Shown piece by piece: positions 27,611-37,508 of a stretch of DNA of 64,000 nt. Location of the stretch: contig NZ_SBJH01000067.1 in the NCBI RefSeq assembly GCF_004368405.1, positions 124,001 to 188,000 of the forward strand, given 5' to 3'. Positions within the stretch are counted from its first letter, which is position 1. The number at the start of each line of letters is the position of its first letter. The position numbers and the translations under genes were made by a program. Origin of the DNA: Olivibacter sp. XZL3 (GTDB lineage Bacteria > Bacteroidota > Bacteroidia > Sphingobacteriales > Sphingobacteriaceae). The notes under the pieces are model-generated. The model made no database searches, was not told the DNA's origin, and was given only the letters and a program-made list of their open reading frames with translations.

Positions 27611-27656
27611 GGTTTTATTCCTAAATAATGCATATTCATGCATTATCGGTAAAACC
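27611..27656. promoter_or_regulatory. Long interrupted dyad between divergent genes
   Basis: ATAATGCAT (27625-27633) and ATGCATTAT (27638-27646) are perfect inverted repeats around a 4-nt centre. GGTTTTA (27611-27617) and TAAAACC (27650-27656) form a second outer pair. The genes on both sides point away from it, so it is more likely an operator or regulator site than a terminator. The bound protein is unknown. Confidence 0.5.
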
Positions 27657-27690
27657 ATCAAGAATCCGAGCAATTTATAGAGAGATTTTT

Positions 27691-27698
27691 TATGTTTG
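27691..27698 (+). promoter_or_regulatory. -7 box of the glycosylasparaginase gene
   Basis: TATGTTTG matches TAnnTTTG, 24 nt before the ATG at 27723; no clear TTG lies 20 nt upstream. It starts 34 bp after the end of the long dyad. Confidence 0.5.
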
Positions 27699-27722
27699 CA
27701 TCCATATAAATTTGAAACAAGA

Positions 27723-28748
27723 ATGATTAATCGAAGAAAATTCATTCAGCAAGGAGTGCTCGGTACTGTTGCTTTAGGTTTTACAAACGAAATATATGCT
27801 CAATCAGCATTCAATTCCATAGTCAAAACGGCTACAAAGCCGATTGTTATCTCAACTTGGGATTTTGGAATTGCCGCTAATCAAGCTGCTTGGAAAATTT
27901 TAAAGCAAAACGGTCGCGCCTTAGATGCAGTTGAGGCAGGCGTGAAAGTGCCAGAAGCCGATTTAAAAAACGTGACCGTCGGAAATGGCGGTTATCCCGA
28001 CCGTGATGGCCATGTAACGCTAGACGCTTGCATAATGGATGAAAATGGCAATTGTGGTGCGGTTTTGGCAATGGAGCATATCACCCATGCGATTTCTGTA
28101 GCACGACTCGTGATGGAAAAAACACCTCATGTGATGCTTGCCGGGGAAGGCGCACTTCAATTCGCTTTAGAAAACGGTTTCCAGAAAGAAGATCTTTTGA
28201 CGAAGGAATCAGAAAAAGCATGGAAAGAGTGGCTAAAAAAGGCCGAATACAAACCGATCATGAATATAGAAAACCAGCATTTTTCGCCCAATAAATTGCC
28301 CGGTAATCAATATAACCACGACACGATAGGCATGTTAGCCTTAGACAGCCAAGGAAATATGAGCGGTGCCTGTACCACCAGTGGGATGGCTTTTAAAATG
28401 CATGGACGCGTTGGAGACAGTCCGATTATCGGAGCAGGGTTGTATGTCGACAACGAGGTAGGCGCGGCCACTTCTACAGGTGTTGGCGAAGAGGTCGTCA
28501 GAACAGTAGGAAGCTTTCTCGTCGTAGAGCTTATGCGCCAAGGCTATTCACCCGAAGATGCATGTAAAAAAGCTGTTCAGCGTATTGTAAAGAAAAAGCC
28601 AGAGAAGGCCAAGGAAATTCAGGTTGGCTTCTTAGCGATGAACAAACAAGGTCAATACGGCGCCTACGCTTTGCAACAGGGCTTCTCCTTTGCCGTATGT
28701 AACGAAGAACAACAAGATTTGCTTATTAAAGGGAAAAGTATATATTAA
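27723..28748 (+). CDS. N4-(beta-N-acetylglucosaminyl)-L-asparaginase (glycosylasparaginase)
   Basis: A 341-residue N-terminal nucleophile hydrolase that cleaves the GlcNAc-asparagine bond left after glycoprotein breakdown. The signal region MINRRKFIQQG has a twin-arginine pattern, suggesting Tat export and folding before transport. The autocleavage motif HDTIG gives T201 as the predicted nucleophile. The substrate-loop region RVGDSPIIGAG and the TGVGEE segment of the small subunit are present. The ATG at 27723 is the natural start; the upstream TTG at 27696 overlaps the -7 box. Neighbouring peptidases suggest a role in using external glycopeptides, which is inference. Confidence 0.92.
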   Translation: MINRRKFIQQGVLGTVALGFTNEIYAQSAFNSIVKTATKPIVISTWDFGIAANQAAWKILKQNGRALDAVEAGVKVPEADLKNVTVGNGGYPDRDGHVTLDACIMDENGNCGAVLAMEHITHAISVARLVMEKTPHVMLAGEGALQFALENGFQKEDLLTKESEKAWKEWLKKAEYKPIMNIENQHFSPNKLPGNQYNHDTIGMLALDSQGNMSGACTTSGMAFKMHGRVGDSPIIGAGLYVDNEVGAATSTGVGEEVVRTVGSFLVVELMRQGYSPEDACKKAVQRIVKKKPEKAKEIQVGFLAMNKQGQYGAYALQQGFSFAVCNEEQQDLLIKGKSIY

Positions 28749-28779
28749 TTGGTTTCGACAGTTAAGGCCCGTCTTGTCT

Positions 28780-28838
28780 TTTAGGCCGATAACCCGCAAC
28801 CAACGCCAATAACAGATAACGAACAACCAATAACGAAT
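28780..28838. repeat. Low-complexity 'AATAAC' word repeat
   Basis: The gap before cutC is built of recurring words: GATAACC, CCAATAAC, GATAACG, CCAATAACG. The same words appear at 45066-45118 and 60440-60485, so they look like members of a dispersed intergenic family rather than chance. Confidence 0.5.
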
Positions 28839-28841
28839 ACG

Positions 28842-29561
28842 ATGACATTAGAAATATGCGCAAACTCACTAGCATCTGCTTTAGCGGCACAGCGAGGCGG
28901 TGCCCAACGCATAGAGCTTTGCGAGAATCTAAACGAAGGAGGAACCACTCCTTCTTACGGGACGATAAAACGCGTACGTGAACTTCTTGACATCAAGGTC
29001 TACGTCCTCATCAGGCCCCGGGCGGGCGATTTCCTTTATTCGGACGAGGAATTTGCCATTATGAAAGAAGATATTACGATGTGCAAACAGCTCGGCTGCG
29101 ATGGTGTAGTGATTGGCTTGTTGGACAAAGAAGGAAATATTGACACGAACCGCACCAAAGAGCTCGTTCATTTGGCAGATCCAATGGGCGTAACTTTTCA
29201 CCGGGCATTCGACTGCAGCAACGATGGTTTAAAAGCGTTGGAAGAGGTTATCGACTGTGGATGCGAGCGTATACTAACCTCTGGCATGCGAAACACGGCA
29301 ATCGAAGGAGCCTCTCTACTGAAGACACTTATACAGCAAGCGGCAGATAGAATAACTATTATGCCGGGCTCTGGCATTAACGAGGTAAATATTATTGAGC
29401 TAAAGGAAATAACACACGCTAAAGAGTATCATACCTCTGCAAAAACAGCCGTTAAAAGCGGGATGACTTATCAAAATCCGGCTATAGCCAATATGGGCGA
29501 TGCCGTTGAAATAAGTAACGTAGAACGGATTCGGCGAATCCTTGGCCTGTTGAATAGCTAA
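28842..29561 (+). CDS. cutC: Copper homeostasis protein CutC family
   Basis: A 239-residue TIM-barrel protein. The CutC opening LEICANS, the RIELCENLNEGGTTPS strand and loop, VLIRPRAGDFLY, the HRAFD motif and PGSGIN are all visible. The family was named for copper tolerance in E. coli, but its biochemical role is still unsettled and a copper function here is only by name. It is preceded by word-repeat DNA and ends 60 bp before the convergent gap gene, with a hairpin between them. No other copper gene is nearby. It is cytoplasmic, having no signal sequence, and its length is normal for the family. Confidence 0.93.
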   Translation: MTLEICANSLASALAAQRGGAQRIELCENLNEGGTTPSYGTIKRVRELLDIKVYVLIRPRAGDFLYSDEEFAIMKEDITMCKQLGCDGVVIGLLDKEGNIDTNRTKELVHLADPMGVTFHRAFDCSNDGLKALEEVIDCGCERILTSGMRNTAIEGASLLKTLIQQAADRITIMPGSGINEVNIIELKEITHAKEYHTSAKTAVKSGMTYQNPAIANMGDAVEISNVERIRRILGLLNS

Positions 29562-29572
29562 AAATTAAGCAA

Positions 29573-29603
29573 GTTAAGTGGTTGGTATACTTAACCACTT
29601 AAC
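29573..29603. terminator. Hairpin between convergent cutC and gap
   Basis: GTTAAGTGGTT (29573-29583) and AACCACTTAAC (29593-29603) form an 11-bp perfect stem with a 9-nt loop. It is AT-rich with no strong T-run, so termination is likely but less certain than for a GC-rich hairpin. Confidence 0.6.
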
Positions 29604-29620
29604 CTGCTCATTAGACGATC

Positions 29621-31470
<1,850 letters not shown>

Positions 31471-31479
31471 CCCAATACA

Positions 31480-32466
31480 CTAAATGGCTAGTACATTCAT
31501 CATTTCAATCATGTCATCTGCCAACTTGAACTCTTTACTTCTGAGGGCAACTTCTAGTGGAGTGGTCACGATATCGTTGCCACGCAGGCCAACCATGATT
31601 CTGCTTTCACCTTGTAAAAGTTTCTTTACAGCAGCAAAGCCCAAGCGACTGGCTAATACGCGGTCGAAACTACTGGGCGATCCTCCCCTTTGCAAATGTC
31701 CCAAGATTGTCACCTTCGTGTCGTAAAAGTCGAATTTCTCCTGAACCCTTTTAGCCACATTATAAGCTCCGCCATTTTTGTCACCTTCCGCCACAATCAC
31801 AATAGTAGAGGTCTTTTTGTCGTTTGCTGCAGTTTCCAACTTCTGAATCAGCTCATCAATACCGGTTTCCTTTTCAGGTAATAAGATGGCCTCCGCGCCG
31901 CCCGCAATACCGCAATTCAAAGCGATACACCCTGAATCGCGCCCCATCACTTCTATAAAAAACAAACGGTCATGGGAAGCCGCCGTGTCGCGAATCTTAT
32001 CAATGGCATCTATCACCGTATTGTTAGCCGTGTCATATCCAAGGGTAAAATCAGAACCATATAAATCGTTGTCAATAGTCCCTGGAATACCAACCACTGG
32101 AATATTGTGTTCCCGTGAAAACACTTCCGCTCCGGTAAAGGTACCGTCACCTCCTATCGCAACCAAAGCGTCAATTTCGTGAGCTGTAATATTATCATAG
32201 GCTTTCTTTCGCCCTTCTGGTGTCCGGAAATCTAAACAACGCGCTGTCTTCAAAATCGTTCCTCCGAGCTGAAGGATATTGCTTACTGATCGACTGTTCA
32301 TATCAATGATATTTCCATCGATCATCCCCTGATAGCCGTGTAAAATACCGCTTACTTTCTTACCCTCATAAATGGCAGTCCGCACTACCGCCCGAATACA
32401 TGCGTTCATCCCTGGAGCATCTCCCCCTGAAGTAAATACGCCTATACGTTTGATTGAATTGTCCAC
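31480..32466 (-). CDS. pfkA: ATP-dependent 6-phosphofructokinase
   Basis: About 328 residues. It phosphorylates fructose 6-phosphate in glycolysis. The motifs IGVFTSGGDAPGMN, GGDGT and PGTIDND are intact. Glycine in GGDG and in PGTIDND marks the ATP-dependent rather than the pyrophosphate-dependent type. The catalytic aspartate lies in the TIDND stretch and MGRDSG gives substrate contacts. No ATG precedes the fold; I choose the GTG at 32466 because it gives the usual few residues before KRIGVFT, while the GTG at 32493 adds nine more. It is the first gene of the minus-strand unit with the BadF-like gene and gap. Confidence 0.95.
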   Translation of the reverse strand: MDNSIKRIGVFTSGGDAPGMNACIRAVVRTAIYEGKKVSGILHGYQGMIDGNIIDMNSRSVSNILQLGGTILKTARCLDFRTPEGRKKAYDNITAHEIDALVAIGGDGTFTGAEVFSREHNIPVVGIPGTIDNDLYGSDFTLGYDTANNTVIDAIDKIRDTAASHDRLFFIEVMGRDSGCIALNCGIAGGAEAILLPEKETGIDELIQKLETAANDKKTSTIVIVAEGDKNGGAYNVAKRVQEKFDFYDTKVTILGHLQRGGSPSSFDRVLASRLGFAAVKKLLQGESRIMVGLRGNDIVTTPLEVALRSKEFKLADDMIEMMNVLAI

Positions 32467-32493
32467 TGTAAAATATCTATATATAGGTTTCAC

Positions 32494-32866
32494 TTGAATT
32501 TAATCATCCTTGATGAATTGAATAAAGCACACCCATTGTTAGCATGGGCCGCCATTCACTGCACCTCTGGCCGTGTCAATTCACATCTAATGCACGAATA
32601 TAAGGTGTATTTCTTACACTATTGCTATTTATTTGTATTTTTTTTACTTTTTTGCACATGATGGTATTCATACCTTACAAACACCCTGAAAAAACTAAAA
32701 ATGGATAAGGTATAGATAAGTTTGGCTTTTATAGTTTTCTTCCATAATTTTGACTTTCTTTGCCTAAACAAGCTGGGCGTTTTGAAACAAGCAAACAATG
32801 GCTAAGCTTTACCGAGACTATTCGTGATAATTGTACATTTTTATAGAACCTTTAAAAGAGAGAATT
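32494..32866. other. Divergent control region between pfkA and the NUDIX regulator
   Basis: About 370 bp without a gene. It contains a full promoter for the regulator (32721-32752) and two small dyads: GTGTA-N5-TACAC at 32605-32619 and the 12-bp palindrome GGTATTCATACC at 32663-32674. These are candidate operators for the regulator acting on itself and on the pfkA operon. No clear -7 box is visible for pfkA. Confidence 0.45.
32721..32752 (+). promoter_or_regulatory. Promoter of the NUDIX-type regulator
   Basis: TTTG at 32721-32724, a 20-nt spacer and TAATTTTG at 32745-32752 match the Bacteroidota consensus. The predicted start near 32759 leaves a leader of about 108 nt to the TTG at 32867. 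Confidence 0.65.
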
Positions 32867-33562
32867 TTGCAATCAAATTTGCCACATCTACAATCTATAT
32901 TTACGGCTGACTGTGTTATTTTTGGTTTTAACGAAGGTGAGCTAAAAGTCCTTTTGATTGAAAGAAATGAATATCCTTTCAAAGATTGGTGGGGACTGCC
33001 GGGTTTCTTTGTAGAACACAATGAAACCATCGATGATGCTGTTAAGCGTATTTTGCTTGAGCATACCGGTTTAAAGGGTATTTACATGGAACAGCTGTAT
33101 ACTTTCGGCGACCTAAAAAGACATCCGCAGGGCAGAATAATCACGGTAGCTTATTATGCTATGCTCAGGCTGGAAGCCGTTAACGCCAATTTGAAGCCAT
33201 CAACTAATTATGTAAGAAACGCGCAATGGCATCCGCTTAACAACTTACCCGACCTTGCATTCGACCATCGTAACATTATTGAAAAAAGCATAGAAAAAAT
33301 ACGCCGCAAGGTAAGCCATAGTCCCATAGCTTTTGAGCTTTTACCTGAAAAATTCACACTCACCCAACTGCAACAGCTTTACGAAGCCATCTGGGACAAA
33401 AAACTTGACAAGCGGAACTTCCGAAAAAAAATGCTTAAATATAATGTCCTGAAGGAATTGGATGAAAAACAAAAAGGGGTTTCGTATCGGGCTGCCAAAC
33501 TCTATAAATTTGACAAGCGAAAGTACAACAAGATATTTAAGAACGAATTGAATTTCTCTTAA
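32867..33562 (+). CDS. NrtR/AraR-like transcriptional regulator with inactive NUDIX domain
   Basis: About 231 residues: an N-terminal NUDIX domain and a C-terminal winged helix (about residues 145-220), the architecture of NrtR- and Bacteroides AraR-type repressors. The NUDIX box reads FFVEHNETIDD...RILLEHTGL where an active enzyme has GX5EX7REUXEEXGU. The first glycine and two of the catalytic glutamates are lost, so it should sense a ligand without hydrolysing it. Regulators of this type control sugar or NAD metabolism. Its place beside pfkA and two BadF-type genes suggests control of glycolysis, which is inference. There is no ATG; the TTG at 32867 follows AAAAGAGAG, and the TTG at 32831 is an alternative. 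Confidence 0.86.
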   Translation: MQSNLPHLQSIFTADCVIFGFNEGELKVLLIERNEYPFKDWWGLPGFFVEHNETIDDAVKRILLEHTGLKGIYMEQLYTFGDLKRHPQGRIITVAYYAMLRLEAVNANLKPSTNYVRNAQWHPLNNLPDLAFDHRNIIEKSIEKIRRKVSHSPIAFELLPEKFTLTQLQQLYEAIWDKKLDKRNFRKKMLKYNVLKELDEKQKGVSYRAAKLYKFDKRKYNKIFKNELNFS

Positions 33563-33608
33563 AAGAAAAAGGTAAAAGACAGCTGATCTACCTTTTACCT
33601 TTTTCTTT
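33562..33608. terminator. Bidirectional terminator between regulator and BadF kinase
   Basis: AAAGAAAAAGGTAAAAG (33562-33578) and CTTTTACCTTTTTCTTT (33592-33608) are a perfect 17-bp inverted repeat with a 13-nt loop. It starts at the last base of the regulator's stop codon and ends 17 bp before the convergent gene's stop. Confidence 0.85.
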
Positions 33609-33625
33609 AAGAATAATGCCCTTAA

Positions 33626-34480
33626 TTAGGCATTAATCTTCTCCTGATGAAACTTCACTAGATCATCAATAGGTGACCGAACGATCCGACCGAACTCCAT
33701 ACCGTACTCGTGTGCGGTTTCCTCCAGCACATTTCTGAAATTATAGGCAACCGAACCAATACAATTGAAGGAGTATTTTTGATAATCAGGATAGTGAACC
33801 ACCAAGTTTTTAAAGAAATCTTCGAAAGAACTTTTCACCAATCCCCGTGAATATTCCATATTGATCATGATGTCGTAAACGAATTTACTGAAACTTGCAC
33901 AGAACCTATTGGCTAATGGCTTTGTGTAAACGGCATCCATTACATCATCAGGCGTAAGTTTAAAGGTTTCCCAAAACACTTCCCTTACATCGTTAGGCAT
34001 ATACCCGCGTACATAGTCCGTTAAAAGTTTTTTTCCGATATAGCATCCACTCCCCTCATCGCCCAAAATATAGGCAGCAGAATCGATATTTTTGACGATA
34101 TCTCTTCCGTCGTAAATACAGGTATTGGTTCCCGTTCCTAAAATAGCAGCGAAGCCGGCTTTATCTTTCAACAAGGCCCTGGCAGCAGCCAACAAATCGT
34201 GTCCGACAAAAACCTCCGATTGACTAAATACTTGTTTGATTGCCATCGATACAATGGCCGCTTTCTCTTCATTGTGAACGCCTGCACCGTAATAATTCAC
34301 TTCTTTCACCTCACCAAAGGGCAAATCTTTAGGAAGCCCCTTTTTTAACGAACTTACAATATAATCACTGGAAACAAAATAAGGATTATACCCTTCAGTG
34401 TTAAAATAGATTTTTTTACCGGAGTCATTGATCAGGCACCAATTTGTTTTGGTTGAACCGCCATCTGCAATAATGATCAT
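33626..34480 (-). CDS. BadF/BadG-type ASKHA kinase, N-acetylglucosamine kinase-like
   Basis: A 284-residue sugar-kinase-fold protein. All ATP and phosphate motifs are intact: DGGSTKTNW (6-14), HD with D95 as the probable general base, GTGTN (115-119) and GDEGSGCYIG. The closest characterised relatives are N-acetylglucosamine kinases, so phosphorylation of GlcNAc or a related sugar in the cytoplasm is likely but not proven. It is the intact paralogue of the degenerate copy inside the pfkA-gap operon, and the two flank pfkA and the regulator. The gene stands alone on the minus strand and converges on the regulator across a perfect hairpin. Confidence 0.9.
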   Translation of the reverse strand: MIIIADGGSTKTNWCLINDSGKKIYFNTEGYNPYFVSSDYIVSSLKKGLPKDLPFGEVKEVNYYGAGVHNEEKAAIVSMAIKQVFSQSEVFVGHDLLAAARALLKDKAGFAAILGTGTNTCIYDGRDIVKNIDSAAYILGDEGSGCYIGKKLLTDYVRGYMPNDVREVFWETFKLTPDDVMDAVYTKPLANRFCASFSKFVYDIMINMEYSRGLVKSSFEDFFKNLVVHYPDYQKYSFNCIGSVAYNFRNVLEETAHEYGMEFGRIVRSPIDDLVKFHQEKINA

Positions 34481-34776
34481 GTTATTGGTTTTAGTTAAAA
34501 TATTGATTTATATCATTTCAAATTAAATTCCCTTAAAGTTAGCGTTATTAAAACAATCCACGCTGCTAAAACCGGAAAATCGTGGCACAAAATACACGTT
34601 TCAAGATACTAATACAAATAATTGGAAAAAAATTAACGAACAATTTTATCATACCGATCATTAAAACAGTCTAAAAACCGGCTTATTCATATCGCTTAGA
34701 CCGTTTCCTCTTCGCTTCACTTCTACAGGCATATAGTGTACTTTTTACAATTAGTCTCCTTCTTTTAGGAAACATT

Positions 34777-34806
34777 TTTGCGATCTCCGCTGGAAGTGTA
34801 CCTTTG
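34777..34806 (+). promoter_or_regulatory. Promoter of ribE
   Basis: TTTG at 34777-34780, an 18-nt spacer and TACCTTTG at 34799-34806. The predicted start near 34813 leaves about 10 nt before the ATG at 34823, so no riboswitch can fit in the leader. Confidence 0.6.
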
Positions 34807-34822
34807 TTTAAAAATTAGCAAC

Positions 34823-35416
34823 ATGTTTACGGGTATTATTGAAACACTGGGCGTTGTAAAAGATCTGAAAAGAGAAGACACAAACTTACATCTTACCATA
34901 GCATCAGCTATCTCAGACAGTCTAAAAATTGATCAGAGCGTTTCCCATAATGGTGTGTGTTTAACGGTGGTCTCACTAAATCCGGGCGAACATACCGTAA
35001 CCGCCATCCAAGAAACCCTAACAAAAAGCAACCTCAACATGATAAAAGTGGGGGATAAAGTAAACCTGGAGCGCTGTACGCTCGTTGGAAGTCGTCTGGA
35101 CGGCCATATCGTTCAGGGCCATGTCGACCAAACCGCCGTTTGCACTGCTATTGAGGACGAGAATGGCAGTTGGTTATATACTTTTCAGTATGATGCTCAA
35201 TTGGGAAATATTACCGTAGAAAAAGGGTCCATCGCTGTGAACGGCATCAGCCTCACCGTTGTCAATTCCAAAGTCGACGCATTCTCCGTTGCCATTATTC
35301 CCTATACATTCGAGCATACAAGTATGCACACCTTAAAAGTTGGAGATAGTGTAAATCTGGAGTTCGATGTCATTGGCAAGTATGTAACGCGACTTGCAGC
35401 GCTGGGAAAGCTTTGA
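34823..35416 (+). CDS. ribE: Riboflavin synthase, alpha subunit
   Basis: A 197-residue enzyme that dismutates two 6,7-dimethyl-8-ribityllumazine molecules into riboflavin. It has the two tandem lumazine-binding beta-barrel domains, opening with MFTGIIETLG and with GHIVQGHVDQ near residue 95. The conserved NGVCLTV and NGISLTVV motifs lie at matching positions in each half. The ATG at 34823 matches the invariant family start MFTGI; the longer frame is not used. It is alone here, without ribBA, ribD or ribH neighbours, as is common where riboflavin genes are scattered. Confidence 0.95.
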   Translation: MFTGIIETLGVVKDLKREDTNLHLTIASAISDSLKIDQSVSHNGVCLTVVSLNPGEHTVTAIQETLTKSNLNMIKVGDKVNLERCTLVGSRLDGHIVQGHVDQTAVCTAIEDENGSWLYTFQYDAQLGNITVEKGSIAVNGISLTVVNSKVDAFSVAIIPYTFEHTSMHTLKVGDSVNLEFDVIGKYVTRLAALGKL

Positions 35417-35643
35417 CGGTCGACAGTAACGGCTATACTGTCCTTACTTTATTGCCTGTTTTCGAGTATCTGTTACCAAATTACTTTTTTATACCCCCGG
35501 AGACGGAGGCCGTCCGGTATTCATACAGAAGGCTGTCAATCGATCATCGGTTCAAGGGGCTTCCGCCGGATTCTGGTTCCTTGAACAAACAAATCATTTT
35601 TTTCTCTTGTTAATATTTACGAACGATCAAGAGAATAAGAGAT

Positions 35644-35937
35644 ATGGATAAATTAAAAAAGTTCGAATTGATGGAAAAGGTTGTCCGTCAATTAGAAGAC
35701 CTGCAAAATAGTCAACAGGCAATTTTAGAAAAGATCAGTAACATCGAAGTCGAAAACATTGAGATAGGCGATAAGCGTCTGGAAACACTTCTTCCCGAAA
35801 TACACCAACGTTCAGCAGATAATTTGGACGTTGTGCGGGACTTAGTGGAAGAGTTCGCTGCTAAAACCGACGACTTTGGAGAAACGAATAACGTCGCTCG
35901 ATTAAGGGAGCAACAAGAAATCAATAGTACGAAGTAA
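35644..35937 (+). CDS. Small acidic coiled-coil protein of unknown function
   Basis: A 97-residue, charged, mostly helical protein without membrane segments or signal peptide. Residues 1-35 show heptad-like spacing of hydrophobic residues (KKFELMEKVVRQLEDL, then AILEKISNIEV), as in a short coiled coil. I do not recognise a family. It has the composition of a real protein and is followed after 2 bp by a strong hairpin. It could be a small structural or adaptor protein; no function is claimed. Confidence 0.7.
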   Translation: MDKLKKFELMEKVVRQLEDLQNSQQAILEKISNIEVENIEIGDKRLETLLPEIHQRSADNLDVVRDLVEEFAAKTDDFGETNNVARLREQQEINSTK

Positions 35938-35939
35938 TA

Positions 35940-35974
35940 AGAGATGCCGGGGCTGGTCACCCGGCATCTCTTTC
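35940..35974. terminator. Hairpin terminator between convergent genes
   Basis: AGAGATGCCGGG (35940-35951) and CCCGGCATCTCT (35960-35971) form a perfect 12-bp stem with an 8-nt loop, followed by TTTC. It ends the coiled-coil gene on one side and susD on the other. Confidence 0.85.
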
Positions 35975-35975
35975 A

Positions 35976-37490
35976 TCAATACCCTGGATTCTGCGTATAA
36001 TTTGTGTTTCCCAACTGATTTAAAGGGATTGGGAAAAGAAGGTTTCTAGGATCTGAAGCCTCTTTTTCTTGCCAAGCTTCTAAAAACCGCCCAAAACGGA
36101 TCAAGTCAGTTCTCCTATGTCCTTCCCAGAAAAACTCCCGACCCAACTCATCCAATAATAATTGCTCATTAAGTTCAGACAAACTGCTTGCTCCCCGCTT
36201 TACTCGAACTTCGTTTACTAAGTTAAGCGCTTCGCCGGCCTGACCTAAACGTAAAAGTGCTTCGGCTTTCATTAATAAAACGTCCGAATAACGATAAAAG
36301 ACCCAGTCGTTATTTAACAGACTTGTGGAACCGTTGGCATAATCGATCGGATATTTAATAACCCGGATACCCGCTACTTCGAGATGATTCTGATCTCTTT
36401 CAATAATGCTGACTTCCGGTGTAAAGGCCAACGGATTTCCACGCCTATCCGTCAAATTTTGACCGTTTTCATCTACTTGTTGTCCTACTAAAAAGCCTAC
36501 CCGCACACCACTTACATTAGTGACACCCGGATATTCACCGCCTCGTCTAACATCACTTTCTTCAAATTTATTATAAAAGTCGGACAGGGTACAAAAACCA
36601 TTATTTCCCGGCGGATTCTGATTATAGTGCAAGGTAGCCACCCACATATTGGTCATCCCCGTAGCAGAACTTTCTCCTCCAATATTTTCGCCTGTAAAAA
36701 TATTCTCTGTGGTAGACTGTCCATTATTCGGCGCAAAATTTAAATAGTAATCGTCTATTAGGCTATATCTTCCGCTATTAATGATCTCATCGGCCAATCG
36801 TACAACTTCTTGTAAATCTTCATTAGCGAATGTGGGCGCTTGACGGTTCAAATAGGCTCCCTTATTCAGATAAATTTTCATCAACAAGATCTTCGCCGCG
36901 TCTTGAGAAGCACGGTCGACCCGATCCGTAGGCAAGTTCCCCAGCACTTCTGTCACTTCAGAAACAAGGTAATCAATTTCTTCCTGTGCCGTTCTAACCC
37001 TCGGGTTTTGAGTAACGTTTTCTCCGGGGTCACGATAAGGCACCTGACCCCAGCCATCTAAGATGGAAAGCTCGGCAAAAGCTCGGAGGAATCGCGCTTG
37101 AGCCTCTTGGGAAGGGGTCGGATTATATTGCAAAATATCGGTAGCCGCATAACTAACTCCCAACACGTCTTTAAATACGCTGTGGATACGTGTATGATCT
37201 GATTGCCATCGGTGTAAATGAAGTGCCCTCCAAGCTCCATTATCATCCCAGTCTCCCCCTCTTGTAGGCACCATAGCTTCGTCTGTAGGAAATTCCTGAA
37301 GCGCCCACCAACCGTAAGGCCCATAATATGGATTGCGCATCGCTATATAAGCAGCATTTAACAAAGCAGGCACATCGTCGCTCCCGACCCCTCCCGACCC
37401 TACTTGTCCGTGAAGATCTTCTTCCAGTTTAGTACATCCAGTAAATGCGCAGAACACAAATAATAGGATTGCTATATTTTTTAAATTCAT
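35976..37490 (-). CDS. SusD/RagB family outer-membrane lipoprotein (pair 2)
   Basis: A 504-residue surface lipoprotein. The lipobox FTGC puts the acylated cysteine at about residue 19. The SusD fold follows, with QARFLRAFAELSILDGWGQVPY in the N-terminal half and the C-terminal signatures YRYSDVLLMKAEALLRLG, LVNEVRVKRG, LGREFFWEGHRRTDLIRFG and the terminal NPGY. It lies 18 bp after its SusC partner. It differs clearly from pair 1, so the two systems probably serve different substrates. No adjacent polysaccharide enzyme is present, but the divergent neighbour is a penicillin acylase. Confidence 0.95.
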   Translation of the reverse strand: MNLKNIAILLFVFCAFTGCTKLEEDLHGQVGSGGVGSDDVPALLNAAYIAMRNPYYGPYGWWALQEFPTDEAMVPTRGGDWDDNGAWRALHLHRWQSDHTRIHSVFKDVLGVSYAATDILQYNPTPSQEAQARFLRAFAELSILDGWGQVPYRDPGENVTQNPRVRTAQEEIDYLVSEVTEVLGNLPTDRVDRASQDAAKILLMKIYLNKGAYLNRQAPTFANEDLQEVVRLADEIINSGRYSLIDDYYLNFAPNNGQSTTENIFTGENIGGESSATGMTNMWVATLHYNQNPPGNNGFCTLSDFYNKFEESDVRRGGEYPGVTNVSGVRVGFLVGQQVDENGQNLTDRRGNPLAFTPEVSIIERDQNHLEVAGIRVIKYPIDYANGSTSLLNNDWVFYRYSDVLLMKAEALLRLGQAGEALNLVNEVRVKRGASSLSELNEQLLLDELGREFFWEGHRRTDLIRFGRFLEAWQEKEASDPRNLLFPIPLNQLGNTNYTQNPGY

Positions 37491-37508
37491 GATATCCTAA
37501 TTTATTCC

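Noticed and set aside
34700-34822. FMN riboswitch upstream of ribE
   Set aside because: The predicted promoter lies directly before the start and leaves about 10 nt of leader; the conserved RFN blocks are not present.
35413-35613. 66-aa open frame right after ribE
   Set aside because: It begins inside the ribE stop, has no recognisable features and no signal or domain; probably chance in a short gap.
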